A stretch of DNA of 35,982 nucleotides. Origin: a virus. Within the stretch, counting starts at the first letter, position 1. Every line of letters starts with the position of its first letter. Under the pieces are notes generated by a model. That model had not been told where the DNA came from. It made no database searches and worked only from the letters and a program-made list of their open reading frames with translations. Below are positions 13,546 to 21,481 of this stretch, piece after piece. The translations under genes and the position numbers were made by a program. The DNA lies in the IMG/VR virus record IMGVR_UViG_3300049856_000060, positions 1 to 35,982 of that record; one strand, 5' to 3'.

Positions 13546-13680
13546 TATACTTACTTCGCGACCAGTAGTTCGCAAAGCACTCGCAAGAGAAATGAGAATC
13601 CCCTCTTCAATAATAGCTTTTAGGGGGAGATGAGAGAAGACCTCTCCTGTTTATAAGACCTCCTAGGAGGTCTTTGTCGT
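13546..13680 (+). ncRNA. Candidate structured small RNA
   Basis: An extended -10 (TGATATACT, 13543-13551) is followed by about 120 bases with several stems: TCCCCT/AGGGGGA around 13600-13625, GAGAG/CTCTC (13632-13636 with 13642-13646), and a perfect 20-bp palindrome (13655-13674, AAGACCTCCT and its complement) followed by a weak T-run. AAGACCTC occurs twice (13637-13644, 13655-13662), so GAGGTCTT (13667-13674) can pair with either copy. No known RNA family is recognised. Confidence 0.3.
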
Positions 13681-13681
13681 T

Positions 13682-13711
13682 AAAAAGAAGCCCCTAGCTT
13701 GTGGCTAGGGG
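13682..13711 (-). terminator. Leftward terminator of the late arm
   Basis: CCCCTAGC (13691-13698) and GCTAGGGG (13704-13711) form a perfect 8-bp stem with a 5-nt loop. Read leftward it is followed by CTTCTTTTT (13690-13682). It closes the lysis end of the leftward arm and insulates it from the early genes. Confidence 0.8.
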
Positions 13712-13797
13712 TATAGGTAGGATTGTTGATGTAACATGACTCCTTGGAAGAGAAGTGTATGTGATTCAAACAACACTATGTATTATATCATACCTAC

Positions 13798-13986
13798 CTA
13801 TGCTTTATAATCCTGTGAAGGATTGACATGGAAGTAAGTGGCTAGGACACTTAATATTAAGTCCACTATCTGTAGATACTCCGCAGGGATAGAACCCTTA
13901 ATAGCCCCTGTACCATTGATAATAAACATTACTGCGAGTGTATAAAATGTCCTACTTTTGAATATCATTAAAAATTTATCTTTCAT
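13798..13986 (-). CDS. Holin-like small membrane protein (62 aa)
   Basis: A 62-residue protein (MKDKFLMIFKSRTFYTLAVM...) with two hydrophobic segments (about residues 10-25 and 35-52) and a C-terminal YFHVNPSQDY motif. Small phage proteins with 'SRTF.T..VMF' and 'YF.VNPSQ' patterns near endolysins are common and usually treated as holin or lysis-associated. The ORF is open up to 14112, but the upstream part is Cys-rich, spans a terminator hairpin (14007-14032) and does not fit, so I choose the Met at 13986. It is the last gene of the leftward arm. Confidence 0.6.
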   Translation of the reverse strand: MKDKFLMIFKSRTFYTLAVMFIINGTGAIKGSIPAEYLQIVDLILSVLATYFHVNPSQDYKA

Positions 13987-14006
13987 ACTACAAGTATACA
14001 CCATAA

Positions 14007-14032
14007 GAAAAGGCGTGCAACATGTACACACC
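14007..14032 (-). terminator. Weak leftward terminator/attenuator
   Basis: Read leftward, GGTGTG (14032-14027) and CACGCC (14017-14012) form a 6-bp stem with a 9-nt loop, followed by TTTTCTTAT. It lies between the zinc-finger gene and the holin-like gene. A strong Shine-Dalgarno (AAAGGAGGT, about 14058-14050) just upstream has no well-spaced start codon, which is odd. Confidence 0.4.
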
Positions 14033-14054
14033 TTTACTAGATGACCACCTCCTT

Positions 14055-14267
14055 TCAGTTGGTTTGTTGAAGTCTTACAACATTGAACATTGGCAATGTT
14101 TCCTGTCTCCAAATTTGTGGTACAGAAATTTGATTGTTGAGTTCAATCTCTCTTCTTCCGTAGATAAGACATTCTTGTCCACAGAAACTATAACCTTTGT
14201 GGGTAGCGAAACTTTCGCAAAAAGCCCCACAATGGTGGCACCGAACAGACTGTAGTACTGGTATCAT
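14055..14267 (-). CDS. Small treble-clef zinc protein (70 aa)
   Basis: A 70-residue protein with Cys10-Cys13 (CHHCG) and Cys29-Cys33 in YSFCGQECLIYG, a pattern like MYM/FCS-type (TRASH) zinc knuckles. The rest is polar with no clear domain. Unlike most genes here it has a Shine-Dalgarno-like GAGGT five bases before the ATG. It sits between the endolysin and the holin-like gene, preceded by a 175-bp leader with a long inverted repeat. A regulatory role in lysis timing is speculative. Confidence 0.65.
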   Translation of the reverse strand: MIPVLQSVRCHHCGAFCESFATHKGYSFCGQECLIYGRREIELNNQISVPQIWRQETLPMFNVVRLQQTN

Positions 14268-14442
14268 AATTACCTCTAGTTAATCCACCCTCCGCACCGA
14301 GTTGCAGATAATCTAGTACCTACTCATATAGCTATGCCATACTTTCAAAAAAAGATAATCTAGCAACCCCGTGCGGAAGGAAGATTAAAGAACTTCTTCT
14401 ATAATTATACCTTACTTGGAAATTATAATCTATACACACCTT
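14268..14442 (-). promoter_or_regulatory. Structured leader with long inverted repeat and paired 11-bp direct repeats
   Basis: A 14-base arm (14292-14305, CCGCACCGAGTTGC) pairs with 14363-14376 at 12 of 14 positions. Inside, AGATAATCTAG occurs twice in direct orientation (14306-14316 and 14353-14363). A TATAAT (14409-14404, read leftward) without a good -35 may start a transcript of about 130 nt before the 70-aa gene. The near-palindromic AGATAATCT copies could be protein sites. The large stem could act as an RNA switch. Confidence 0.4.
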
Positions 14443-15093
14443 TTACTTCCTCTTAAAAAAGAAAATAGGGAACCCTCCTTTATCCACATATCTAATCTTC
14501 CATGTATCAACATTATACCCAGTTTGTAATAACCCATTATATGAGTTATTAGACATAATCTTGCCGTCTTCTCCCATTATACCCACATGACCATGTATCA
14601 TCTTTCCATTACCATATCCTGTAGGACTTATAATTACACACCCTCTACTTGGTATAGATACTAGCTCCCACTCTGCAGGCTTATCAAGTAAGTATTTATA
14701 CATTTCAGTGGTAGATACTATATTACCTATAGGATACCCTGCCATTTTTAATATTGTACTTACTGTATCAGCACAATCTACTTCATCAGGTACTTCATCG
14801 TTAGGTGTTACATCTTTCTCTAGGTTAGAATATGCCGTAAGGTATATATCATCGCACCTTTTCTCAGATAATTTTATCTTTATATATGCCATAGTTATAC
14901 TATCAACATCACCCGTAATAGTTAAGTTACAATCTCTTTGAAATTCAGTAACTGCTTTATATGTCCTTGTACCGAAGAAACCGGTACACATAAAATTTGC
15001 ATAACCTAATATTTTTAAATTCTTTTGAAGGTCTCTAACATCTTGACCGTACATTCCGTATTTTAATGTATCTATCTTTTTTAATATATTCAT
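14443..15093 (-). CDS. Endolysin: peptidoglycan-binding plus CHAP/NlpC-like domain
   Basis: A 216-residue protein. Residues about 9-73 form a PG_binding_1 domain (YGQDVRDLQKNLKILGY, FFGTRTYKAVTEFQRD). Residues about 100-213 look like a cysteine peptidase/amidase of the CHAP or NlpC type: nucleophile Cys107 in EVDCADTVS, His in IHGHVGIM (167/169) and a polar SNNSYNG motif near 182. It would cleave cell-wall peptidoglycan at lysis. I start at 15093, where the ATG overlaps the TGA of the coiled-coil gene, rather than 13 codons upstream. No signal peptide is visible, so export would depend on the holin. Confidence 0.82.
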   Translation of the reverse strand: MNILKKIDTLKYGMYGQDVRDLQKNLKILGYANFMCTGFFGTRTYKAVTEFQRDCNLTITGDVDSITMAYIKIKLSEKRCDDIYLTAYSNLEKDVTPNDEVPDEVDCADTVSTILKMAGYPIGNIVSTTEMYKYLLDKPAEWELVSIPSRGCVIISPTGYGNGKMIHGHVGIMGEDGKIMSNNSYNGLLQTGYNVDTWKIRYVDKGGFPIFFFKRK

Positions 15094-15422
15094 CTTAATG
15101 CTTGAAGTATTATATACTTTATGAAAGCCCATACCATAGCTATTGCACCACCAAATAACATTACACCTTTTAGAATATTGACTACAGTCTCTCCTTTCTT
15201 TTTAAATATCATCTTTACTTCCTCGCTTTCCCTGAAAGCATTTATTACAGGACTAATATCATTATTCATTTGCTCTAGCTTTTTTGTAATATTATCTAGT
15301 TGTGTTTTCACATCGTTTACATCTTTCTTGACATTATACACTACATTTGACAAAGACTGTATAGAGGAATCTGTCGCCTTTCTAATAGTATCATTTATAT
15401 CTGTCTCTGTTCTCTTTTTCAT
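15090..15422 (-). CDS. Coiled-coil protein with C-terminal membrane anchor (holin/XhlA-like)
   Basis: A 110-residue protein with a long coiled-coil (about residues 10-75, repeated Val/Ile/Leu with Asp/Lys, e.g. NVKKDVNDVKTQLDNITKKL) and one C-terminal transmembrane helix (about 84-106, VVNILKGVMLFGGAIAMVWA). This is the layout of XhlA/hemolysin-type lysis accessory proteins and of some phage spanin or holin partners. It overlaps both the LamG gene and the endolysin gene by short ATGA-type junctions, forming a lysis cassette. Confidence 0.65.
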   Translation of the reverse strand: MKKRTETDINDTIRKATDSSIQSLSNVVYNVKKDVNDVKTQLDNITKKLEQMNNDISPVINAFRESEEVKMIFKKKGETVVNILKGVMLFGGAIAMVWAFIKYIILQALR

Positions 15423-16228
15423 TATGGTAGAGTTGTCCTTATCTTATACTGTCCTGCTTTTGCTAATTGTGCCACTTCTGTTCCAGTTATAGCTCTATTA
15501 TATATTCTCACATCATCTATTATACCATTGAATGTGAACGATGTGCTGAAATAAACACCTATATAGAACGCAGAGCTAGCAGTATCTGTTATATTCGTGC
15601 TGAAAGCTACAGAGTTATTACTTACACCATTAACATATATTATCTGACTTACTTTGTCGTATGTCCCACATATATGAGTCCAAGTATTGAATGGTACTGC
15701 ATTGTTAGTAGTGAAGACATCTGACCCTGCACCGTTTAGCCTAAACAGTATTCTATTTGTTGTAGACATATCCAAGCCATAATCAGGTTGCCCACTAGCT
15801 ATAGTCCCCTTATGAAGTATGCCGTTATTAGTACCTGTTCTAGGGTATACCCAAGCACACAAGGAGACTGCTGTGGATAAGTTGAGTGTAGAGTTTCTAG
15901 GTACAGATACATAGGTAGCATTAGCTCCTGTAAGCCCTCCATTTCCTCCCCATGCCTGCCCTAATTTTCCACTAGTAAATAATGAAGATGTAGCTGTCGT
16001 AGAAGGGGTTATAATAGAGCCATTGTTTCCTGTACCACTTATATCACTAACTGTAACCGCCCCTACATTATTACCATTTAATGTCCAGTATCCTACTAGA
16101 CCACTAGGCACAATCATGTATGGAGAGGTATCTTGGTATATCTTCTTTGATAAAGTAGGTCTTATAACTACTTTAGCAGAGACGGGAGACCCTAGAAATA
16201 GGGCTAGTATTATTATTAGGTATCTCAT
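15422..16228 (-). CDS. Secreted LamG/concanavalin-like protein
   Basis: A 268-residue protein. Residues 1-18 form a signal peptide (MRYLIIILALFLGSPVSA then Lys). From about residue 45 a LamG-like jelly roll starts with GLVGYWTLNGNN and runs through SLCAWVYPRT, FNTWTHICGTYDK, IYVNGV and IIDDVRIYNRAIT, the standard order of a LamG_3 domain. LamG domains bind sugars or proteins. The GLVGYW opening is very common in Patescibacteria surface proteins. A cleavable signal peptide is unusual for a virion fibre: it may be exported to the host surface or it may be a host-derived adhesin gene. Confidence 0.8.
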   Translation of the reverse strand: MRYLIIILALFLGSPVSAKVVIRPTLSKKIYQDTSPYMIVPSGLVGYWTLNGNNVGAVTVSDISGTGNNGSIITPSTTATSSLFTSGKLGQAWGGNGGLTGANATYVSVPRNSTLNLSTAVSLCAWVYPRTGTNNGILHKGTIASGQPDYGLDMSTTNRILFRLNGAGSDVFTTNNAVPFNTWTHICGTYDKVSQIIYVNGVSNNSVAFSTNITDTASSAFYIGVYFSTSFTFNGIIDDVRIYNRAITGTEVAQLAKAGQYKIRTTLP

Positions 16229-16233
16229 GTCCT

Positions 16234-17673
16234 TTATTGTCCTTTACAGATATAATCAAACTTATTACCACCTAATCCCGTCTGTGTTACTACTATAGTT
16301 GTTGAACTTAATGTATAACTGAAACTATTTACTAGACTCATAGTCTGTTGGCTTAATGTACAGTGTGGAGAAGCCACATACGGAGCATTGAAGGTTACAG
16401 TACATGCTGTCGCTCCTGTACCTGCGGTAACTGTTCCATCGGCGTCTGTACCATTTATTGTCGGGGAAGTCCCACATGATGATAGTACAGGAGCTGTTGA
16501 ACTTGAGAACTCATGACCATTAGTCATGACCCCGAATAATGTCTGCCCTGTTACATTTTTCACATCTAGTGCTATGGGTGTCGCTGTAGTTGTAGTAGCT
16601 ACCCATATCGTAAGCATAGCTGTTGGTGTACTAGTACCTATGGCTACACCAAGGTTTTTCATATTACCTGCACCGTCTGCTAGACCATAGACACTAATCA
16701 TATTATTGCCGTCTAGTTTCGCTATATAGCTCTCTATAGTGTTATTTGAAGCACCACTAGTTACACCCATGTCTAGCCAAGTAGACTGCCCGGAATTGTC
16801 TATAAAGCTCAATAAGCCTGTTTCTAGGTTATTTACTGTAGTCGTACCTGTAGACCTTTGATATGTGAAGTCATTATTGCCTAGTACGAAGTTACCTAAC
16901 ATAGTACTCGTTGAGGTAGTAGCATAGCTTGTAAAGTATGAAGATAGTGTTTCTCCAACCACACCAAGTTTACCTGAAGTGGTAGTTGTCCCTATACCTA
17001 AGTTACCTTCTAGGTAATTCTTACCCCCTGTTATAGATAGACCATAACCACTAGCATTGTATTGCACCCCTGATATTGTCGCTCCTGTCGCTGTATTACT
17101 CTCGCCTACGACTCCATACTCTGTACCATTACCATATACACCTGTAGCTGTAGATTGAGCGTATAGACCGTAATCTGTACCGCTAGTATAGCCTCCATAA
17201 GAGAAGCCTGCCGTATTAGTAGCATTTGATATAGCATATAAACCATAACTAGCATAAGCAGATGAGCCATTAGCACTAAAATAACCTGCTACTTCATCTC
17301 TAGTCTGTGTATTGGCGTCATACATAGCTGTCGTACTATATACTCCATATATGTTTTTAGTTGCGTCATTTTGTACCGAGGTGGCTCTTACGGCGGTTGA
17401 TATATCTGTAGTCTTTGCTACTGTTAGATTAGCTAAAATGGTTGATGTGGCTATAGTAGCATAATCATACAGTGTGGATGTCCCGTGTACTTCTAAATTA
17501 GAGGTTGTACTAGCTACTGTAGCATTTATAAGTACATTATCTGTAGAATATTGCGGGCGGATAGTTGTCGTACCTATTCTCACCCACCCTACTGTAGCTC
17601 CAGTTGCGAGTAGAGGTAACACAATCAACCCTGCTATTACTAATATTAACTTATTATTTATTTTTAATCTCAT
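16234..17673 (-). CDS. Secreted Ser/Thr-rich fibre-like surface protein
   Basis: A 479-residue protein, chosen to start at 17673 where MRLKINNKLILVIAGLIVLP opens a signal peptide. The ORF extends 17 codons further upstream into the preceding gene. The body is rich in Ser, Thr, Ala and Gly with 'TSTST', 'ATST' and GLGIGTTTTSGKLGV-type repeats, a YGLYAQSTA/YGVYSTTA alternation (about residues 110-230) and a C-terminal domain (about 400-479) with SSCGTSPTINGTDADGTV and SPHCTLS. Proteins of this style are typical of Parcubacteria and their phages. Likely a fibre or surface adhesin. Confidence 0.65.
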   Translation of the reverse strand: MRLKINNKLILVIAGLIVLPLLATGATVGWVRIGTTTIRPQYSTDNVLINATVASTTSNLEVHGTSTLYDYATIATSTILANLTVAKTTDISTAVRATSVQNDATKNIYGVYSTTAMYDANTQTRDEVAGYFSANGSSAYASYGLYAISNATNTAGFSYGGYTSGTDYGLYAQSTATGVYGNGTEYGVVGESNTATGATISGVQYNASGYGLSITGGKNYLEGNLGIGTTTTSGKLGVVGETLSSYFTSYATTSTSTMLGNFVLGNNDFTYQRSTGTTTVNNLETGLLSFIDNSGQSTWLDMGVTSGASNNTIESYIAKLDGNNMISVYGLADGAGNMKNLGVAIGTSTPTAMLTIWVATTTTATPIALDVKNVTGQTLFGVMTNGHEFSSSTAPVLSSCGTSPTINGTDADGTVTAGTGATACTVTFNAPYVASPHCTLSQQTMSLVNSFSYTLSSTTIVVTQTGLGGNKFDYICKGQ

Positions 17674-17689
17674 ATATTTTTTAATTACT

Positions 17690-18592
17690 TTAATAAAACG
17701 ACTTAATAAAATCTGTTGGAGCAAGTGAAGCGTTCATAGTTATAGTCCCCCCACTATAAGTAAAATCAGGATTACCTGCTGGGATATTTAGGAATCTAAC
17801 AAGGTTATCTGTAACTATATATATAGGTGTATTTAATACTGTAAATATTCTGTTCACACCATTCACCGTCCCTGTCGGTGTCTCATTATTAGAATTCCCT
17901 CCACTACTTGTAATCACCCAGCTCCCTGACCCGTCTTTAGTTATAGATATACCATTCCCAGATTTTATAGGTGTCTCTGTAAACCCCCCCTGTACTCTTT
18001 CTATTACCCTTTCAAAATACTTAGGGAGGTTCTTTATGTGAGTAGCGTCTATTTGTACCTCTGGCTTAATAGGAAGGTTATTTATATCTATTATAATCTC
18101 CTCTACCGTCCTTTCTTTACCCTCTGGAAGGCTCGCCATAACATCTAAACTTATGTTTGATATATCTTCACTGGTGAAGTAGTCTATACCCTTTCTAGGG
18201 GTGTAGCCGTCTAAAGGAGGAGGCATATTATCTACTAACTTATTTATATACTCTGTTATTTGTTCTCTACTAGGATAATCTTTACCTGCTATAGGGGTTA
18301 TACCATTGACTGGGGGAGGAAGTACTATCTTACCATATACTTCATCTACTAAAGCTTGCTTCTCCTGCTCTGTGTAATAATCTTTACCTAGTATAGGGTT
18401 ATTACCGTCTTTACCTTTTATATTCTCTATTAAGTATTTGTAGTCCGGTATAGTCTTCTTTATATCATCTAGCTGTTTCTTATACTCATCTTCCATGTCT
18501 AGTATATACTTGGCTATAGCGATGTTACCTCCATCTACTATTCTAGCTATTTTCTCTAATCTATTTAATTGTTCTTGTGTTATATTTGGCAT
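17690..18592 (-). CDS. Tail fibre/tail-tip protein with repeated GKDY modules
   Basis: A 300-residue protein. After a helical N-terminus (residues 1-60) there are three modules with the pattern G.TP..GKDYxT..E followed by an amphipathic helix (about residues 60-80, 95-115, 127-150), then a linker and a C-terminal domain (about 225-300) with ETPTGTVNGVNRIFTVLNTP, a pattern common in phage tail and baseplate proteins. Likely a structural tail component whose N-terminus anchors it. Adjacent to the fibre-like protein and the large internal protein. Confidence 0.65.
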   Translation of the reverse strand: MPNITQEQLNRLEKIARIVDGGNIAIAKYILDMEDEYKKQLDDIKKTIPDYKYLIENIKGKDGNNPILGKDYYTEQEKQALVDEVYGKIVLPPPVNGITPIAGKDYPSREQITEYINKLVDNMPPPLDGYTPRKGIDYFTSEDISNISLDVMASLPEGKERTVEEIIIDINNLPIKPEVQIDATHIKNLPKYFERVIERVQGGFTETPIKSGNGISITKDGSGSWVITSSGGNSNNETPTGTVNGVNRIFTVLNTPIYIVTDNLVRFLNIPAGNPDFTYSGGTITMNASLAPTDFIKSFY

Positions 18593-18593
18593 G

Positions 18594-21476
18594 TTATTTA
18601 TTTAAATTAAAAGGATTATCTTTTTTGGTAGTCTTCTTATTATAATAATTACTAGTCTCTCTCAACCCGTTCTTACCAAATAAAATACCTCTAATTTTAT
18701 TTGGTAAATCCTTACCTACCTTATATTGTATCTTATTATTAGATGTCTTTACTGCCCCAGCACTTGTAGCTTGTATGCCTTGGATAGTCTTTCTCATTTG
18801 AGAGCCTGCGGGAATAAGGGGTAATAATGAATTTTTTATATCCTGTAATTTCCTATTTAAATTCCTATCATTACCATATTTATCCTTAGTATCTAATATC
18901 GCTTTTGATACCTCAACTGGAGCTTTCAGAGATGGGGGGGTATCAAATCTAAGGGTGGGTAATAATTCTTCTGGTCTCATACTAAATACCTTACCTATAG
19001 TATAGACAAATGTTAACCCTGCAATGGTGTATCTTAATAAACCTATAAAGTTTTTATCCCTAACTAAACCTGATAAAAATTCAATTTGTTTAACATTATA
19101 CGTTTGAAAATGTAATAATGTTTTTACTATATCACTCTGTAATGCTACTGGTATATCTACTGGAGAGAAGGAAAATTGTGTCTTTCTAACAACCTCTTTC
19201 GCATAATCTATAGCTTCATTAATATTTTTCCCTTGAGATAAAGCTCTGGCTTTTGCACCAAAATATGCAGAGCCTCTATTTATATACTCAGCACTCTGAA
19301 ATAAAGAGAACAGTCCTTTGTCAAGAGATTGCAGTACTTTTTTATTAGTACTTAATACTCTATCCTGAATAAAAGACTCCCCTAATATACCACTTTCTTT
19401 AACCTCCTTTATAGCGTCTGTACTAAATAATTTTAGATACCCTAATACAGTATATTTTTCTCCTAATACAGAATAAGTATTTAGTCCTTGAAATAAATTT
19501 CTTAATGCCGAACTAACATTCCCCCCAAGTACTCCCCTTGAAGTTACTTGCCTTAATAATCTAGTAATAGTATTTACTGGTCTTTGACCGAACCTATACC
19601 CTACAAGACTCTTAATACCATTGTCTAATAGATTATCAAATTCTGTAGGTCTAAAGTTTAGACCATTTATATACCTTTGAATAAACTTAAACTGAGAAGC
19701 TTCTATATTTGACACATCTATATATGCACCTGTTTTATATTTAAGATTTTGTAACACATCATCCATATATACCTTTCTAGTACCCCTATTAACATAAGCC
19801 TCTAATGCTCCCCATGTATCTTCTTTATATCCTTTTGCTCCTAATCTTTTCAATACAAATGGGTCGTAGACACTACCAGGTATTTTATCTTCAATTATTT
19901 TTGCTAAATCTTCATCAAATTCCTTCGCTATGAATTCTTTATCAAAGATATGAGTAATATAATTAGTTATCCTATTATCTTCTGGAAGCTTAAGCCTCAT
20001 TGCCCATTCTCTCAACCAATCTTTTATCTCATTTGCAGTCTTTAATTCTTTATCATCTAACTTTATATCTTTACCATCTAGGTATCTAAATATATTTTTA
20101 TTACTTTCCTCATTAAAACCTTTTGCCCACTCGGATATCTTAGGTAGATTTATGTTATTTAATTCTTTCACATACCCACTATAAGCCGTTCTTATATCAT
20201 CTATATTCTTTTTAAATCCTATCTTCTCAAATACTTTATCTGGTGTACGAAGGTAATCTAAAAGATTAATCTTATTCTTTACAAGAGTATTGTTTTTTAA
20301 TACAATATCAGGTAATGAAGAAATTTTTCCATGGAATGGTTCATCTATTTTATCTAATACTCCTTTCGCTGTTATTTCTAATGATTTTACCTCTTCTTGG
20401 GGCACTGCAATTTTCTGAACTGATTTTGGTAGAGCCGAAGATTTCTCTATAACTCGTTTTGATAAATTAGATATATCTTGTCTTAACTTTTTATCTTCAA
20501 GAAGAATACTACTCTTCTCTACCTTATACTCATCAAAAGCTTGACGAGCATGTTCGCTATCATTAAACCCTAATTCAGTTACAATACTATCTCCTCTCCT
20601 GCCAAATATACTTTTATCATTCCCAGTAACTTCCTTCAATGTACCTTTGTAGTCTCCTTGTCTAGGGGAATATCTTTCTAATTGACTTGCGGGGTTTTCT
20701 TTTAATAATTGTCTCCTAATATCCAGACTAACTTGCCTGTCTTTTATATCTTGAGGTAAATTATCCACTAGAAAATTAGATTTTACATTCTTAATAGACT
20801 CTTCATTTTTTATTTCATGATAAGCTATGTCTGAAGCTCCTTCTATCTTCTTTAATTTATTAAAACTATCGGATATATTTAGTATATCTTTTATATTAAT
20901 CTCTGAAGATGTGTTTGCTATTTTCTCAGAAAAAGGTTTTATTAAATATTCTGCTACTCCTATATCTTTTAATATCCCTGATACTTTTACGACATCTGTC
21001 TCTTTAGCTAATTGTTTTAATACATTCTTCTCTCCTCCAAAAGGTAGTAAATCTAATCCTGTAGATAGACTTGTACCGGCAAAAGCTAATGGAAAAGAAT
21101 ATTTATCCAATCCTAATGACTTGGCAAATTCAGATTTCTTTATAGAAGAATCGTTCTCCTTTATCCTTAATCCAATATTCTTTATAGGTTCATCTCCAAA
21201 TATTGTTTTGAAAAACTCTTTTCCTACTGTGTTTTGTACATTATCAGAAGATAATTCTTTTGGTACATAATCTGTAATATCCCCGTAATTAGCAAAGAAT
21301 CTAGACAAAGATAACCCCGCACTGGCAATACCCCTAGCAGTAGATTGTAATATATCTTTACCGACTTGTAATGTCGCTTTTGGTAATCCTGTTATAGTAT
21401 TAGATACTATACCCAAATTAGTAGCATCAAATGGTACTCCTACTGTAGTTTTTATATTGAAAGGATTATTATCCAT
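18594..21476 (-). CDS. Large virion-associated protein, candidate ejection protein (960 aa)
   Basis: The longest gene (960 residues), mostly helical. The C-terminal half has the features of large phage internal proteins: YGYRFGQRP-like and GNVSSALRNLFQGLNTYS segments (about 620-650), QSAEYINRGSAYFGAKARAL, then FSFSPVDIPVALQSDIVKTL, a hydrophobic stretch near 830-850 and a C-terminal RKTIQGIQATSAGA...IRGILFGKNGL motif. I recognise this as the large polyvalent/internal-virion type seen in podoviruses (LPD38-like), presumably ejected with DNA. No lytic transglycosylase or polymerase motif is evident, so the enzymatic role is unknown. Confidence 0.62.
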   Translation of the reverse strand: MDNNPFNIKTTVGVPFDATNLGIVSNTITGLPKATLQVGKDILQSTARGIASAGLSLSRFFANYGDITDYVPKELSSDNVQNTVGKEFFKTIFGDEPIKNIGLRIKENDSSIKKSEFAKSLGLDKYSFPLAFAGTSLSTGLDLLPFGGEKNVLKQLAKETDVVKVSGILKDIGVAEYLIKPFSEKIANTSSEINIKDILNISDSFNKLKKIEGASDIAYHEIKNEESIKNVKSNFLVDNLPQDIKDRQVSLDIRRQLLKENPASQLERYSPRQGDYKGTLKEVTGNDKSIFGRRGDSIVTELGFNDSEHARQAFDEYKVEKSSILLEDKKLRQDISNLSKRVIEKSSALPKSVQKIAVPQEEVKSLEITAKGVLDKIDEPFHGKISSLPDIVLKNNTLVKNKINLLDYLRTPDKVFEKIGFKKNIDDIRTAYSGYVKELNNINLPKISEWAKGFNEESNKNIFRYLDGKDIKLDDKELKTANEIKDWLREWAMRLKLPEDNRITNYITHIFDKEFIAKEFDEDLAKIIEDKIPGSVYDPFVLKRLGAKGYKEDTWGALEAYVNRGTRKVYMDDVLQNLKYKTGAYIDVSNIEASQFKFIQRYINGLNFRPTEFDNLLDNGIKSLVGYRFGQRPVNTITRLLRQVTSRGVLGGNVSSALRNLFQGLNTYSVLGEKYTVLGYLKLFSTDAIKEVKESGILGESFIQDRVLSTNKKVLQSLDKGLFSLFQSAEYINRGSAYFGAKARALSQGKNINEAIDYAKEVVRKTQFSFSPVDIPVALQSDIVKTLLHFQTYNVKQIEFLSGLVRDKNFIGLLRYTIAGLTFVYTIGKVFSMRPEELLPTLRFDTPPSLKAPVEVSKAILDTKDKYGNDRNLNRKLQDIKNSLLPLIPAGSQMRKTIQGIQATSAGAVKTSNNKIQYKVGKDLPNKIRGILFGKNGLRETSNYYNKKTTKKDNPFNLNK

Positions 21477-21481
21477 ATCTT

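Larger units (their letters stand above)
13437..13797. other. Gene-poor convergence region with terminators and structured RNA
   Basis: No convincing gene lies in these 360 bp where the two arms meet. They hold a rightward terminator (13516-13540), a structured segment (13546-13680), a leftward terminator (13682-13711) and a 9-bp inverted repeat (ATAGGTAGG at 13713-13721, complement at 13793-13801) that encloses about 70 bases with further hairpin potential and touches the stop of the holin-like gene. Confidence 0.6.

Noticed and set aside
13371-13550. 12-codon ORF starting ATGCAAAAG at about 13507 inside the terminator
   Set aside because: Coding sequence is only the terminator hairpin itself; no promoter or ribosome site.
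13711-13801. tRNA-like fold (leftward strand) closed by a 9-bp AGGTAGG/CCTACCT stem, with a 7-nt loop TTGAATC
   Set aside because: The arms are in the wrong order for a cloverleaf: there is no T-loop TTCRA, no D-arm GG, the second hairpin has an 8-nt loop and there is no acceptor CCA context. Kept only as an inverted repeat.
13987-14112. N-terminal extension of the holin-like protein
   Set aside because: The extension is Cys-rich, contains a terminator hairpin, and does not fit the usual short length of these proteins; the internal Met at 13986 is better.
14022-14255. 77-aa rightward ORF opposite the zinc-protein gene
   Set aside because: Antisense to the Cys-patterned leftward gene and against the transcription direction of the lysis region.
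15422-18592. Diversity-generating retroelement acting on the fibre genes
   Set aside because: No reverse transcriptase gene and no template/variable repeat pair could be found in the window.
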